Below are positions 32,242 through 41,713 of a stretch of 45,034 bases of DNA, piece after piece. The first letter of the stretch is position 1, and each line of letters starts with the position of its first letter. Both the position numbers and the translations under genes were made by a program. The notes below the pieces were generated by a model, which saw only the letters and a program-made list of their open reading frames with translations, ran no database searches and was not told the origin of the DNA. This DNA is from an uncultured Elusimicrobiales bacterium (lineage in GTDB: Bacteria > Elusimicrobiota > Elusimicrobia > Elusimicrobiales > Elusimicrobiaceae): positions 1-45,034 of the forward strand of contig CALVFE010000007.1 in assembly GCA_944326765.1 (NCBI GenBank), written 5' to 3'.

Positions 32242-34701
32242 TTACAGCAGCTCCAGCGGAGCGAATTTAAGCATAAACGTGCGCCGCACGCCGTTGCCGA
32301 AAAGTACGGTAATTTTGGCGCTGTCGCCGGAACCGGCTATCGCAACAATTTTCCCCTGTCCGAAAACGCCGTGTTTGACCAGCCCCCCTACCGCAGGTTC
32401 GCCGCCTTTCTGGGAGGGCGTCTGCGTGGGTTCTTCCGGCGAAGCCGCCGGTTTTGAAAAAGCCGGTTTCGCATACAGCGACCCCAAACCCGCGGAACCG
32501 CCGTAGGAAGAAGACGTATAATCCAAATCGTAATCTTCCTGAATTTCGTAGCCGTCTTCATCGTAGCGTTTTTGGAAACGGCTCTTGGAAGCGTATCCTT
32601 CAAAAGGCTGATAACGATTATTGCCGAAATTATTTTTTCCGCGGGCATATCCGCCGCCGTAATGACCGCCGGAATAAGAGCCGCCAGCGCCCGCACCGTA
32701 CAAACCATAGCGGGAACGATAATCGGTATAGCGCGGCTGGGCACGTCTTTGTTGGACTTCGTTTTCATCTAAAAGACCGCTTTCAAACAAAAAACGGGAC
32801 GGCAGATTGTCTTGCAACTGTCCGAATTTGCGGCGCATGCGGGTATAGGTTAAAAAGAGCCGTTCGCGCGCGCGCGTCATCGCCACATAACACAACCGAC
32901 GTTCTTCTTCCAGATCGTCTTCGTTATCGCGCCCGATAGGAAATAAATTTTCTTCCAGCCCCGTTACAAACACGTTATTAAATTCCAGTCCTTTGGCCAG
33001 ATGTACGGTCATCAGCGTTACCGCGCCGTTTTCATCCGCCTGCGAATCATCTTCGCCCGACAGGAGCGAAATTTCCTGCAGGAAATCCGCTACCGAAGGC
33101 TCTTTCTCTCCCCGATGGCAGCGTTCCTCATATTCTTTTACCGCGTTGATAAGCGCGCCCAAGTTTTCCAAACGGCTTTCGGCTTCGGGATCTTTTTCAA
33201 TTTCGGCTTTGACGGCTTCTTCATACCCGGATTCTTTTAAAATTTGATGAAAGAGGTCGGCCGGATCGGTTACCCGCATATCCTTGCGCCAGCCGTCAAA
33301 CAGCTGCACCAGTTTAAGCGCCGCCTTGCACGCGGCGGAACTTAATCCCGGCACATAAGCCGCATTTTGCAAAGAATCATACAGCGACACGCGATTATTT
33401 TCGGCATACGCCAGCAGATGATCTTGGGCTACTTTCCCCAACCCGCGCGCCGGCGTATTGATAATGCGCAACAGGCTGACGTTATCGGCCGGATTAACCA
33501 ATACGCGCGCATAACACATAATGTCTTTAATTTCTTTTCGGTCATAGAAACGCACCGTTCCCACCAAACGATACGGAATCTGATAGCGGCGGAACGACTC
33601 TTCAAAACTGCGGCTCTGGGCATTGGTGCGGTAGAAAACAGCAATCTCTTTTAGGCTCGCCCCTTCATTTACCAACGCTTTGATGTTTTGGCTGACCCAG
33701 CGCGCCTCATCTCCTTCTCTTTCCAATTCGCGCACTTCAATGGGGTCTCCTTGGGATTTATCGGTAAAAAGATTTTTTTCTTTCCGTTTTTTATTTTTGG
33801 TAATCAGGCGGTTGGAAGCTTCCAAAATGGCTTTAGTGGAACGGTAATTTTGTTCCAGCGTAATGGTTTTCACGTCTTGAAAATCTTTTTCGAATTCCAA
33901 AATATTGCGGATATTCGCCCCGCGCCAGGAATAGATGCTTTGGTCGGGATCGCCCACCACGCACAACTTGCGGTGTTTGGCGGCCAGCATTTTGGTAATC
34001 AAGTACTGGGTATGGTTGGTGTCCTGATATTCGTCCACCAAAATATATTGAAAAAAGTCCTGGTAATAATGGAGGATATCCTCGTGATCACGCAGCAAAA
34101 CAACCGTTTTTACCAGTAAATCTCCAAAATCGAGCGCGCCAGCTTCTTTGAGTTTTTGCTCGTAGCGGCGATAAACTTCCGCGATACGGATTTTAAAATC
34201 AAGTCCGCTGGCGGTGGCGTTCTGCATCATAGTTTCCGGCGAAACCATATCGTCTTTGGCGCGGGAAATTACACTGACGATCTGGTTGATTTCCTTTTTC
34301 GGGTCTTTAATTCCCATCTGCTCCAAAATCAAACTGACGACTTTTTTCTGGTCGGAATCGTCGTAAATGGCAAAATCGCGCGACAGTCCCAACGCCTGTG
34401 CGTTTTGGCGCAAAATCCGCACGCCAAAAGAGTGAAACGTATGAATCCACACGCGGCTGCCGTTGCCGGGGACAAGCGCTTCCACGCGATCGCGCATTTC
34501 CTGGGCGGCTTTATTGGTAAAGGTAACCGCCAAAATGCGGGCGGGGTGATAGCCGTCGGCAATCAGCTTGGCGATTTTGGTCGTGAGGGTTTTGGTTTTT
34601 CCGGTACCGGCGCCGGCTACAATCAGGCATGGGCCGCCGTCGTAATTAACGGCTTCCAGCTGTTGGGGGGTTAATGATTTTAAAGCGTCTTGCAAATCCA
34701 T
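32242..34701 (-). CDS. pcrA: UvrD/PcrA-type ATP-dependent DNA helicase
   Basis: 819 residues from ATG 34701, with AGGA just upstream; a TTG seven codons earlier is unlikely. SF1A 3'-5' helicase for repair and replication. Motifs: QLEAVNYDGGPCLIVAGAGTGKT (Q-motif and Walker A, K35), LVDEYQDTNHTQY (motif II), VVGDPDQSIYSWRGA (motif III), TLEQNYRSTKAIL (IV), VTLMTVHLAKGLEFNNVFVTG (V) and CYVAMTRARERLFLTYT (VI) when aligned. Residues about 650-720 form a Gly/Tyr/Arg/Asn-rich low-complexity linker before a C-terminal PcrA Tudor-like domain (about 765-819, KHGVFGQGKIVAI...). Third gene of ychF-rlmD-pcrA, 55 nt after the second. Confidence 0.95.
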   Translation of the reverse strand: MDLQDALKSLTPQQLEAVNYDGGPCLIVAGAGTGKTKTLTTKIAKLIADGYHPARILAVTFTNKAAQEMRDRVEALVPGNGSRVWIHTFHSFGVRILRQNAQALGLSRDFAIYDDSDQKKVVSLILEQMGIKDPKKEINQIVSVISRAKDDMVSPETMMQNATASGLDFKIRIAEVYRRYEQKLKEAGALDFGDLLVKTVVLLRDHEDILHYYQDFFQYILVDEYQDTNHTQYLITKMLAAKHRKLCVVGDPDQSIYSWRGANIRNILEFEKDFQDVKTITLEQNYRSTKAILEASNRLITKNKKRKEKNLFTDKSQGDPIEVRELEREGDEARWVSQNIKALVNEGASLKEIAVFYRTNAQSRSFEESFRRYQIPYRLVGTVRFYDRKEIKDIMCYARVLVNPADNVSLLRIINTPARGLGKVAQDHLLAYAENNRVSLYDSLQNAAYVPGLSSAACKAALKLVQLFDGWRKDMRVTDPADLFHQILKESGYEEAVKAEIEKDPEAESRLENLGALINAVKEYEERCHRGEKEPSVADFLQEISLLSGEDDSQADENGAVTLMTVHLAKGLEFNNVFVTGLEENLFPIGRDNEDDLEEERRLCYVAMTRARERLFLTYTRMRRKFGQLQDNLPSRFLFESGLLDENEVQQRRAQPRYTDYRSRYGLYGAGAGGSYSGGHYGGGYARGKNNFGNNRYQPFEGYASKSRFQKRYDEDGYEIQEDYDLDYTSSSYGGSAGLGSLYAKPAFSKPAASPEEPTQTPSQKGGEPAVGGLVKHGVFGQGKIVAIAGSGDSAKITVLFGNGVRRTFMLKFAPLELL

Positions 34702-34756
34702 AAAAATCCTATTTTTGCGCAACCGGATGCGGTTTTCCCCGCGCGGCCGCGCGCCA

Positions 34757-35977
34757 TTATTTTAACTTCATCTGAACGAAAGTTTCGATGTGTTCGCTGT
34801 GCGGAAAAAAGTCAAACGCTTCCACCTGCAGCATGTCGTAATGCGGCGCGAGTATTTTTAAATCCGCGGCCAGCGTAACGGGGTTGCAGGAAATATAGAG
34901 TACGTTTTCCACGCCCGATTCCGCCACCGCTTTGGCGGCCTTGGGATGCATTCCGCCGCGCGGCGGATCTAAAATAATCAGTGCGTCCTTGCGTTCAATG
35001 GGTTGTTGTTTGACAAAATCTTCCACTTTGGAACAGAAAAACTGTACGTTGTTTACGCCGTTTAGTTTGGCGTTTTCAATGCCGTTGTACACCGCCGGGG
35101 CGACGCTTTCCACGCAAATGCTTTTTTCGCACAAATCGGCGCAGGAAAGCGAAAAACTGCCCGCGCCGCCATACAAGTCATAAATGCGTTTGGGAGCAAT
35201 TTTCTTGACTACGGCACGCACGCGGGAGTACATCTTCTGCGCGGTACGCGTATTGGTTTGAAAAAACGACTGCGGCGAAAGTTTAAATACCACCTCGCGT
35301 TCGGTTTTCCCGTAGGGATCGGCCAGTATAATTTTTTCAAAAATATGGTCTTTGCCTTTGAGTACCCGCAGCGATTCGGGCGCGGCCGTATCGGCCAGCC
35401 CCGTATTGACGCCCGTCATAATGTTGGCCTGCGGCATTACCGTTTCCACCGTTTGGACAAAGGTTTTTTCGTTGAAATCGTCGGTTACGAACAGCACCAC
35501 AATTTCTTCGCCGGTGTTTTTGCCTTCGCGCACCATCAAGTGGCGCAGCACGCCGGTATGTTTGCGCTGATCGTAGTATTCCAAATTTTCGGCTTTGGCC
35601 CACGCGCGGATCGCTTGCAAAAGCGGAATCAATTGATCGTTAAAAAGCGCGCATTCGGTAATGTCCACGGCTCTGTCCCAACGGCCTTTTAATTTAAAAC
35701 CCAAGGCATTTTCAAACTCCAACGGCCGGGTTTTGTTGGCGGGGTCTTTTTTATCGTAATCGTCGCGCCATTTGACTTGGTGGCAAAACCCCAGTTCCAC
35801 TTTGTTGCGGAAATGCTTCGGATCGTCCGTTACCGTTACGGGGATATCCCCCGTCCAAAAGTCTTTCAAGGTTTCCTGCAGTTGGGCGCGTTTTTTAGCC
35901 ACTTGTTCTTCGTAAGACAAGTCCAACAGCGCACAGCCGCCGCATTGACCGAAATGTTTGCAGGTAATTTTAGGCAT
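34757..35977 (-). CDS. 23S rRNA/tRNA (uracil-5-)-methyltransferase, RlmD/TrmA family
   Basis: 406 residues. SAM-dependent m5U methyltransferase. A [4Fe-4S] cluster set C6, C12, C15 (CKHFGQCGGCALLDLSYEEQ) plus a Cys in DITECALFN indicates the RumA/RlmD type. SAM site IYDLYGGAGSFSLSCA; catalytic ILDPPRGGMHPKA and nucleophile Cys in YISCNPVTL (about residue 364). The N-terminal TRAM domain of E. coli RlmD is missing. The ATG overlaps the ychF stop by 8 bp. RNA target (U747, U1939 or tRNA U54) cannot be set from the sequence. Confidence 0.9.
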   Translation of the reverse strand: MPKITCKHFGQCGGCALLDLSYEEQVAKKRAQLQETLKDFWTGDIPVTVTDDPKHFRNKVELGFCHQVKWRDDYDKKDPANKTRPLEFENALGFKLKGRWDRAVDITECALFNDQLIPLLQAIRAWAKAENLEYYDQRKHTGVLRHLMVREGKNTGEEIVVLFVTDDFNEKTFVQTVETVMPQANIMTGVNTGLADTAAPESLRVLKGKDHIFEKIILADPYGKTEREVVFKLSPQSFFQTNTRTAQKMYSRVRAVVKKIAPKRIYDLYGGAGSFSLSCADLCEKSICVESVAPAVYNGIENAKLNGVNNVQFFCSKVEDFVKQQPIERKDALIILDPPRGGMHPKAAKAVAESGVENVLYISCNPVTLAADLKILAPHYDMLQVEAFDFFPHSEHIETFVQMKLK

Positions 35978-37043
35978 TGATCTTAAACAGGCAAACGTCG
36001 CCGTCCTTTACGATATAGTCTTTGCCTTCGGAGCGGATTAACCCGTGTTCGCGAAGCGCTTTTTCGCTGCCGTATTGGGCCAGATCGTCAAAGGTGTACA
36101 CGTCGGCGCGGATGAAACCTTTTTCAAAATCGCTGTGGATTTTGCCCGCCGCCTGCGGCGCCGTACAGCCCACCGGAATTAACCAGCTGCGCACTTCCAC
36201 TTCTTCGCCAGCGGTAAAATAGGTGCAAAGGTTTAACAGTTTCATCCCTTCGCGCACGATTTTTTCAAGCCCGGTATAATCGCTGCCGGTTTCGGCCAAA
36301 AACGCCTTCTTTTCTTCTTCGGAAAATTCCGCGATGTCGGCTTCAAATTTTACGCACAGCTCCACAAAACCCGCGCCGTTTTCTTGGGCGTATTTAGCCA
36401 CTTTTTCGGCGTTTTGCACGTTGCGTTTTTCGGAATTGTTGCCCACATACAGCACGGGCTTGGCGGTTAAAAATTGATAATCCTTCAGTTCTTCGGGTTC
36501 TAATCCCAGCGAGCTGACCGGCTTGCCGTTTTCCAGCGCGGCCTTGATTTCTTTCATTCGTTCCCACGCGGCCACGGCGTCTTTCTTGCCGCTTTTGGCG
36601 TTAGAACCCAAACGGTCGCATACTTTGGTGGCCGTTTCCAGATCCGCCAACATCAGCTCGGTATTGATAATTTCAATATCGCGCAGCGGATCTACGGAGT
36701 TCATCACATGGGTTACGTTGTCATCCTCAAACAAGCGCACGACGTGGATAATGGCGTCCACCTCGCGGATATTGGCTAAAAATTTATTGCCCAGCCCTTC
36801 GCCTTGGCTCGCCCCTTTGACGATACCGGCAATATCCACAAATTTAATGAACGCGGCCGTTTTCTTGGGAGGCTGAAACATTTCAAACAGCTTGTCCAGC
36901 CGTTTATCCGGGATAGGCACAATGCCGACGTTGGGTTCAATGGTGCAGAACGGATAATTGCTGGCTTCCGCACCTGCGCAGGTCAGCGCGTTAAAAAGGG
37001 TGGATTTACCCACATTGGGCAGACCGACGATACCGATTTCCAT
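35970..37043 (-). CDS. ychF: Redox-regulated ATPase YchF (Obg family)
   Basis: 357 residues. Universal Obg-type P-loop protein with preference for ATP, ribosome-associated. P-loop GLPNVGKSTLFNALT at residues 6-20, ASNYPFCTIEPNVG, DIAGIVKGASQGEGLGNKFL (switch II), NNSEK in place of NKxD as in the ATP-binding members, and a C-terminal TGS domain AAGKIHSDFEKGFIRADVY. Leads the ychF-rlmD-pcrA operon and overlaps rlmD. Confidence 0.97.
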   Translation of the reverse strand: MEIGIVGLPNVGKSTLFNALTCAGAEASNYPFCTIEPNVGIVPIPDKRLDKLFEMFQPPKKTAAFIKFVDIAGIVKGASQGEGLGNKFLANIREVDAIIHVVRLFEDDNVTHVMNSVDPLRDIEIINTELMLADLETATKVCDRLGSNAKSGKKDAVAAWERMKEIKAALENGKPVSSLGLEPEELKDYQFLTAKPVLYVGNNSEKRNVQNAEKVAKYAQENGAGFVELCVKFEADIAEFSEEEKKAFLAETGSDYTGLEKIVREGMKLLNLCTYFTAGEEVEVRSWLIPVGCTAPQAAGKIHSDFEKGFIRADVYTFDDLAQYGSEKALREHGLIRSEGKDYIVKDGDVCLFKINA

Positions 37044-37126
37044 AGTAAGATGACTCCTTGGACAAATGATAAAACGGAATAATTAGTTATATTTTACCAT
37101 TTTAAGCCGGCCGCTACCACGCCCAG

Positions 37127-37156
37127 AAAAAACAAAACCCCGCCGAAAAGCGGGGT
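37127..37156 (-). terminator. Terminator of tRNA-Glu
   Basis: A 7-bp stem ACCCCGC/GCGGGGT followed on the minus strand by TTTTGTTTTTT, 14 nt after the tRNA. Confidence 0.85.
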
Positions 37157-37169
37157 AAAGAATGAAAAA

Positions 37170-37243
37170 CGTCCCGTACGAGATTCGAACTCGTGATCTC
37201 CGCCTTGAGAGGGCGGCGTCCTGGACCCCTAGACGAACGGGAC
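37170..37243 (-). tRNA. tRNA-Glu (CTC)
   Basis: Acceptor GTCCCGT/ACGGGAC, anticodon arm CCGCC-CTCTCAA-GGCGG (anticodon CTC), T-arm CGAG-TTCGAAT-CTCG, discriminator G, no encoded CCA. A frame open from the next gene runs back through it and should not be used. Confidence 0.95.
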
Positions 37244-37353
37244 TTCTTTATTTATTCTACCATATTTTATTTTTCGCAGGGGAACGACGCGGCAGTTCCC
37301 TTTTTTATATAATTTATATAATTACCCGTTTAACTATTCATAAAGAGGTAGGT

Positions 37354-38415
37354 ATGGAACTCTCTGTAGTACAAATAACGCTGTTGTCTTTGCTGATTGC
37401 CGTAGTGCTCTTTTTGCCGCTTACGGTGCATAAAGTGGAAGAAAATTTGGAAGCTTTTTTGTTTCTCTGCGGTGCATTTGCGGTAACCGTTTCCCAAGCT
37501 TGGAGCGGACATTTGGTGTTGGCCGCCTTGGAAGACCCCATCAAAATCACCGCAGCCGTACTGGTAGCCGGTTTGCTGTTCCGCAAGTTTAATAAACACC
37601 TGCAAAAATTGACGCAAAAAGCCGTCAAAGCGTTGGGGCTGCGCTTTACTTTATTTGCCATCGTATTTTTATTGGGAATTACCTCCAGTTTGATTACGGC
37701 CATTATTGCGGCGCTGATTTTGTCGGAAGTGGCGGTTATGCTGCCGCTGGAACGCAAAGGCCGCGTAAAATTGGTGGTCTATGCGTGTTTTTCCATCGGG
37801 ATGGGCGCAGTGCTGACTTCCATCGGCGAACCGCTGGGAACGGTGGTGCTGTCTAAACTTTCCGGTGCGCCGCACTATGCGAATTTCTTTTTTCTGATTG
37901 AACACCTGGGTTGGTTTGTGCTGGGCGGAATTTTATTTATGGCCGGGCTGGCCAGCGCTATCCGCGAAAATACCATTCAAAAAGCGCCCGGCCCCAAACC
38001 CGCCGACGCTGGGCAGAATGAACATACCGTCAAAAGCATTATCATTCGCGCCGCAAAGGTCTATTTGTTTGTAATGGCGCTCGTTTTCTTGGGCGACGGA
38101 CTCAAACCGCTTGCCATGCAAACCATTTCCCACCTGTCCGCCGGCTGGCTGTATTGGATTAACACCCTGTCTGCCGTGTTGGACAACGCCACCTTGGCCG
38201 CCATTGAAGTCACCCCCGACATCAGCACCCGCACGCTGACGTTTTTGCTGATGAGCTTAATTGTTTCCGGCGGAATGCTGATTCCGGGCAATATTCCCAA
38301 CATCATCTGCGCGTCCAAACTGGGCATTAAAAGCAAAGAATGGGCGAAAGCCGCCGTGGCGTTAGGCGCGCTGGTAATGATGGTCTACTTTGTAATTTTA
38401 AGCGCCGTTTTATAA
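37354..38415 (+). CDS. DUF1646 family putative cation transporter
   Basis: 353 residues from ATG 37354, supported by AAAGAGG upstream; the frame is open through tRNA-Glu but is not coding there. About 10 membrane helices. Conserved patterns: GITSSLITAIIAALILSEV, FSIGMGAVLTSIGEPLGTVVLSKL, LSAVLDNATLAAIEVTP and MLIPGNIPNIICASKLGI. These two inverted sets are like those of NhaD/ArsB-type ion transporters, to which DUF1646 is related, so sodium/proton exchange is probable but unproven. Single gene with its own terminator. Confidence 0.88.
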   Translation: MELSVVQITLLSLLIAVVLFLPLTVHKVEENLEAFLFLCGAFAVTVSQAWSGHLVLAALEDPIKITAAVLVAGLLFRKFNKHLQKLTQKAVKALGLRFTLFAIVFLLGITSSLITAIIAALILSEVAVMLPLERKGRVKLVVYACFSIGMGAVLTSIGEPLGTVVLSKLSGAPHYANFFFLIEHLGWFVLGGILFMAGLASAIRENTIQKAPGPKPADAGQNEHTVKSIIIRAAKVYLFVMALVFLGDGLKPLAMQTISHLSAGWLYWINTLSAVLDNATLAAIEVTPDISTRTLTFLLMSLIVSGGMLIPGNIPNIICASKLGIKSKEWAKAAVALGALVMMVYFVILSAVL

Positions 38416-38434
38416 GAGATTGTTTTTCCATAAC

Positions 38435-38466
38435 AAGCCGCTCCCCAAGCCGGGGGGCGGCTTTTT
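38435..38466 (+). terminator. Terminator of the DUF1646 gene
   Basis: A stem AGCCGCtCCCC/GGGGgGCGGCT with one mismatch, followed by TTTT. Confidence 0.85.
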
Positions 38467-38536
38467 AACGGTTTTACGGCAATCAAACCGCTAATTTTAT
38501 ATAATCTGGTTATATATATCACACAGGGGAGAATTT

Positions 38537-41092
38537 ATGAAAATCCATTCTTTTAACGTACAGCCCAACCTGCCCGAAAACATTAAGTTTTTAGAAGAGT
38601 TGGCCAATGATATGTGGTTCACCTGGAACTGGCAGGCCATTTTGCTGTTTGTACAAGTGGATCCCAAACTCTGGACGGCTGCCAAACGCAACCCGAAATG
38701 GTTTCTGGGCTGTGTGCCGCAGAAACGCTTTGAAGAACTCAGCAAAGACGAAAATTTTGTTCACGATTTAAACCAAGTCAAAGAAGCTTATTATAACTAT
38801 AAAAACAACCAACATACCTGGTACAAAGAACACCGCCACGAAAACGGCAACCTGCTAGCCGCCTACTTCTCCATGGAATATGGTATCGGAGAAGGACTGC
38901 CCATCTATTCCGGCGGGCTGGGAATGCTGGCCGGCGACCATATCAAATCCGCCAGCGATTTGGGAATGCCCATTATCGGCGTTGGGTTGTTTTATAAACA
39001 GGGCTATGTGCAGCAAGTACTCAACCGCGAAGGCTGGCAGAACGAAGAATACCCGGATAACGACTGGGCGCATATGCCGGTGGAACGCGTGATGAAAGAC
39101 GGCAAAGAAATTACCGTAGATATTCCTTTGGGCAGCGAAACCGTCAAAGCCTGCATTTGGCGCGTACCCGTCGGGCGCACCTCGCTTTATCTGTTGGATA
39201 CCAACTTGCAGGAAAACACCCCCGCCCAGCGCGCCATTACCGAAAAGCTATACGGCGGCGACCGCGAAAACCGCATCCGCCAGGAAGTGGTTTTGGGCAT
39301 CGGCGGCGTAAAAGCTTTAAATGCGATGGGTATTTTTCCCACGATATATCACATCAACGAAGGGCACAGCGCGTTTCTGTTGTTCCAGCGCATTATTGAT
39401 ATTATGAGAGAGAAAAACCTCTCCTTCGCCCAAGCGCGCGAAATTGTATGGGCGACGTCCGTATTCACCACTCATACTCCGGTAATCGCCGGTAACGAAC
39501 ACTTCGATCCGGTTTTGGTGCGCAAATATATGGATTTTTATGCGCGGGAAATGGGAATCTCCTGGGACGAATTTTTGGCCTTGGGAAAAGAAAAGTCCGA
39601 CTCGGCCACCTACTGTATGACGGTAGTGGCGCTGCGGCTGTCGGCTTTCTGCAACGGAGTGGCCAAACTGCACGGGGAAGTCAGCCGCGAAATGTGGCAC
39701 AACTTGTGGCCGGGACTGCCGGTAAGCGAAGTACCGATTACCAGCATTACCAACGGCATTCACAGCGCGTCGTGGATTTCACACGAACTCAATGAATTGT
39801 ACCGCAAATACTTATTTAATAACAACCAACGCGGCGAAGTGGATCCCTCGGATGAAAAAATATGGAGCAAAATATCCGATATCCCCGACGCCGAACTCTG
39901 GAACGTTCACACCATTCGCAAAAACAAACTTATCGATATGGTGCGCGGACGCGTAAAACGCCAGCTGACCCGCCAAGGTTTTGACGTAATGAGCGTTAAA
40001 AAAGCCAGTAAAGTGCTCCGCCCGGACACCTTGACCATCGGCTTCGCGCGCCGCTTCGCCACTTACAAACGCGCTACTTTGTTGTTTAAAGACTTAAACC
40101 GGCTGGATAAAATCGTCAACAATCCCCAGCGGCCGGTGCAGTTTGTGTTCGCCGGAAAAGCACACCCCGCCGACACCGCCGGAAAAGAATTTATCAAAAT
40201 GATTGTAGGCCTTACACAAAACGATCCCCGTTTTAAAAGCAAGATCGTCTTTGTGGAAGACTATAATATGAACACCGCCCGCTATATGGTGCAAGGCGTG
40301 GACGTGTGGCTCAACAACCCGATCCGCCCGATGGAAGCCAGCGGCACAAGCGGTATGAAAGCCGCTCTTAACGGGGCGCTGGCGCTTTCTATTTTAGACG
40401 GCTGGTGGGACGAAGTAGGCCCGTGCGATTACGGCTGGTCTATCGGCGGGGCGGAAAACTACAAAACCGAAGCCGAACGCGACGCCGTAGAATCCGAAGC
40501 ACTCTACAATCTCATTGAACAGGACATCGCTCCCGCCTACTACGCTAAAGAAAGCGGAAGCGATTATTCGCTGCCGTGGCTGTCTTTGATGAAAGAGTCC
40601 ATTAAGCATATTGCGCCGGTTTTCAATACGAACCGCATGGTAAAAGAATATTACGAAAGATTCTATGTACCGGCCAACAATTACGGGCTCATTTTAAACG
40701 AGCCCGGAAAAGCCGAAGCCGTGGCGGCCTGGCGGCGTAAAATTGCGGAAAATTGGTACCGCGTGAGCGTAACGGATATCACGCCGCAGCCTGAAACGGC
40801 CATTTTAATGGGCGATAAAGTGAACTTTAAGGCTCGTGTAGTGTTAGGCAGCCTTGCACCGGAAGATATCCAAGTGGAACTTTACTTGGGGCAGCGCGGC
40901 AGCCTGGGAGACATCGTCAAAGAAGACGCTATCGATATGACCTGTACCGGCAAAGACGGCGATGCGTATCTGTATGAAGTATCCATGTCTCCGCTCAACA
41001 GCGGCCGGCAAGATTACGCTTTGCGCATTTTGCCCTTTAACAACGACATTCCCAACGTGCTGACGCCTCTTTTTATCCGCTGGGAAGAGTAG
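38537..41092 (+). CDS. glgP: Alpha-glucan (glycogen/maltodextrin) phosphorylase
   Basis: 851 residues. GT35 family: releases glucose-1-phosphate from glycogen or maltodextrin. It opens with the DUF3417 N-terminal domain (residues about 1-110, ELANDMWFTWNWQA) of the bacterial short-form phosphorylases. The PLP Lys lies in EASGTSGMKAALNG near residue 607; EYGIGEGLPIYSGGLGMLAGDH is also typical. AGGGGAG 7-8 nt upstream and TATAAT at about 38499. GlgP plus the GH57/DUF3536 protein argue for storage glucan metabolism. Just after the stop, 41097-41123 has an AT-rich inverted repeat (TTCCGTTT...) with no T tail. Confidence 0.95.
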   Translation: MKIHSFNVQPNLPENIKFLEELANDMWFTWNWQAILLFVQVDPKLWTAAKRNPKWFLGCVPQKRFEELSKDENFVHDLNQVKEAYYNYKNNQHTWYKEHRHENGNLLAAYFSMEYGIGEGLPIYSGGLGMLAGDHIKSASDLGMPIIGVGLFYKQGYVQQVLNREGWQNEEYPDNDWAHMPVERVMKDGKEITVDIPLGSETVKACIWRVPVGRTSLYLLDTNLQENTPAQRAITEKLYGGDRENRIRQEVVLGIGGVKALNAMGIFPTIYHINEGHSAFLLFQRIIDIMREKNLSFAQAREIVWATSVFTTHTPVIAGNEHFDPVLVRKYMDFYAREMGISWDEFLALGKEKSDSATYCMTVVALRLSAFCNGVAKLHGEVSREMWHNLWPGLPVSEVPITSITNGIHSASWISHELNELYRKYLFNNNQRGEVDPSDEKIWSKISDIPDAELWNVHTIRKNKLIDMVRGRVKRQLTRQGFDVMSVKKASKVLRPDTLTIGFARRFATYKRATLLFKDLNRLDKIVNNPQRPVQFVFAGKAHPADTAGKEFIKMIVGLTQNDPRFKSKIVFVEDYNMNTARYMVQGVDVWLNNPIRPMEASGTSGMKAALNGALALSILDGWWDEVGPCDYGWSIGGAENYKTEAERDAVESEALYNLIEQDIAPAYYAKESGSDYSLPWLSLMKESIKHIAPVFNTNRMVKEYYERFYVPANNYGLILNEPGKAEAVAAWRRKIAENWYRVSVTDITPQPETAILMGDKVNFKARVVLGSLAPEDIQVELYLGQRGSLGDIVKEDAIDMTCTGKDGDAYLYEVSMSPLNSGRQDYALRILPFNNDIPNVLTPLFIRWEE

Positions 41093-41202
41093 TTTTTTCC
41101 GTTTTTCTTAAATAAGAAACGGAATCCATCTTACGCAACACAGCCGGGGAAATGTCCGCTTGCGCGCAAGTCGGTTATTTTCCCGGTTGTTTTTTGGTAT
41201 AT

Positions 41203-41670
41203 ATGCTGAACATTGTTCTTGTAAATCCGGAAATACCTTTTAATACCGGCAACATCGGCCGTTCCTGCGTAGCCACCGGCACGCGGCTGCATTTAGTAGG
41301 GAAACTGGGGTTTAAAATTGCCTCCAAAGAAATACGGCGTTCCGGGCTGGACTATTGGCCAAACTTGGATTACCGCCGCTATGGAACCTGGGAAGCGTTT
41401 CTGGAAGCGGAAAAACCGACGGAAGATAAAATGTTCTTTCTCTCTACAAAAGGGAAAACCACTTACTGGAACGCCGCTTTCCCGCCCGACGCTTTTCTAA
41501 TTTTCGGAGCGGAATCGTTTGGATTACCCAAGGAATTCTACACGCGTTACCAACACCGTCTTTTTACCATTCCCATGCCCGGGCCAGTGCGTTCTTTAAA
41601 TTTATCTTCTTCTGCCGCAATCGTGCTGTTTGAAGCTATCCGGCAACAGGCTAAAAAAATGAATCCATAA
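41203..41670 (+). CDS. trmL: tRNA (cytidine/uridine-34-2'-O)-methyltransferase TrmL
   Basis: 155 residues from ATG 41203 (MLNIVLVNPEIPFNTGNIGRSC, the typical TrmL start; an open frame 17 codons upstream adds an unconserved leader). SPOUT-type trefoil-knot methyltransferase acting on the wobble base of tRNA-Leu. Signatures: NPEIPFNTGNIGRSC, LIFGAESFGLPKE and IPMPGPVRSLNLSSSAAIVLFEA. No clear Shine-Dalgarno. Single gene between glgP and pilin gene 3. Confidence 0.95.
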   Translation: MLNIVLVNPEIPFNTGNIGRSCVATGTRLHLVGKLGFKIASKEIRRSGLDYWPNLDYRRYGTWEAFLEAEKPTEDKMFFLSTKGKTTYWNAAFPPDAFLIFGAESFGLPKEFYTRYQHRLFTIPMPGPVRSLNLSSSAAIVLFEAIRQQAKKMNP

Positions 41671-41699
41671 AAAAGCCCGCTCTACTAAGCGGGCTTTTT
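41669..41699. terminator. Bidirectional terminator of trmL and pilin gene 3
   Basis: An 11-bp stem AAAAGCCCGCT/AGCGGGCTTTT, A-rich before and T-rich after. Confidence 0.9.
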
Positions 41700-41713
41700 C
41701 GCAGAAAAACAAA

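Noticed and set aside
37162..37353. N-terminal extension of the DUF1646 protein
   Set aside because: The frame passes through tRNA-Glu; a good ribosome binding site precedes 37354.
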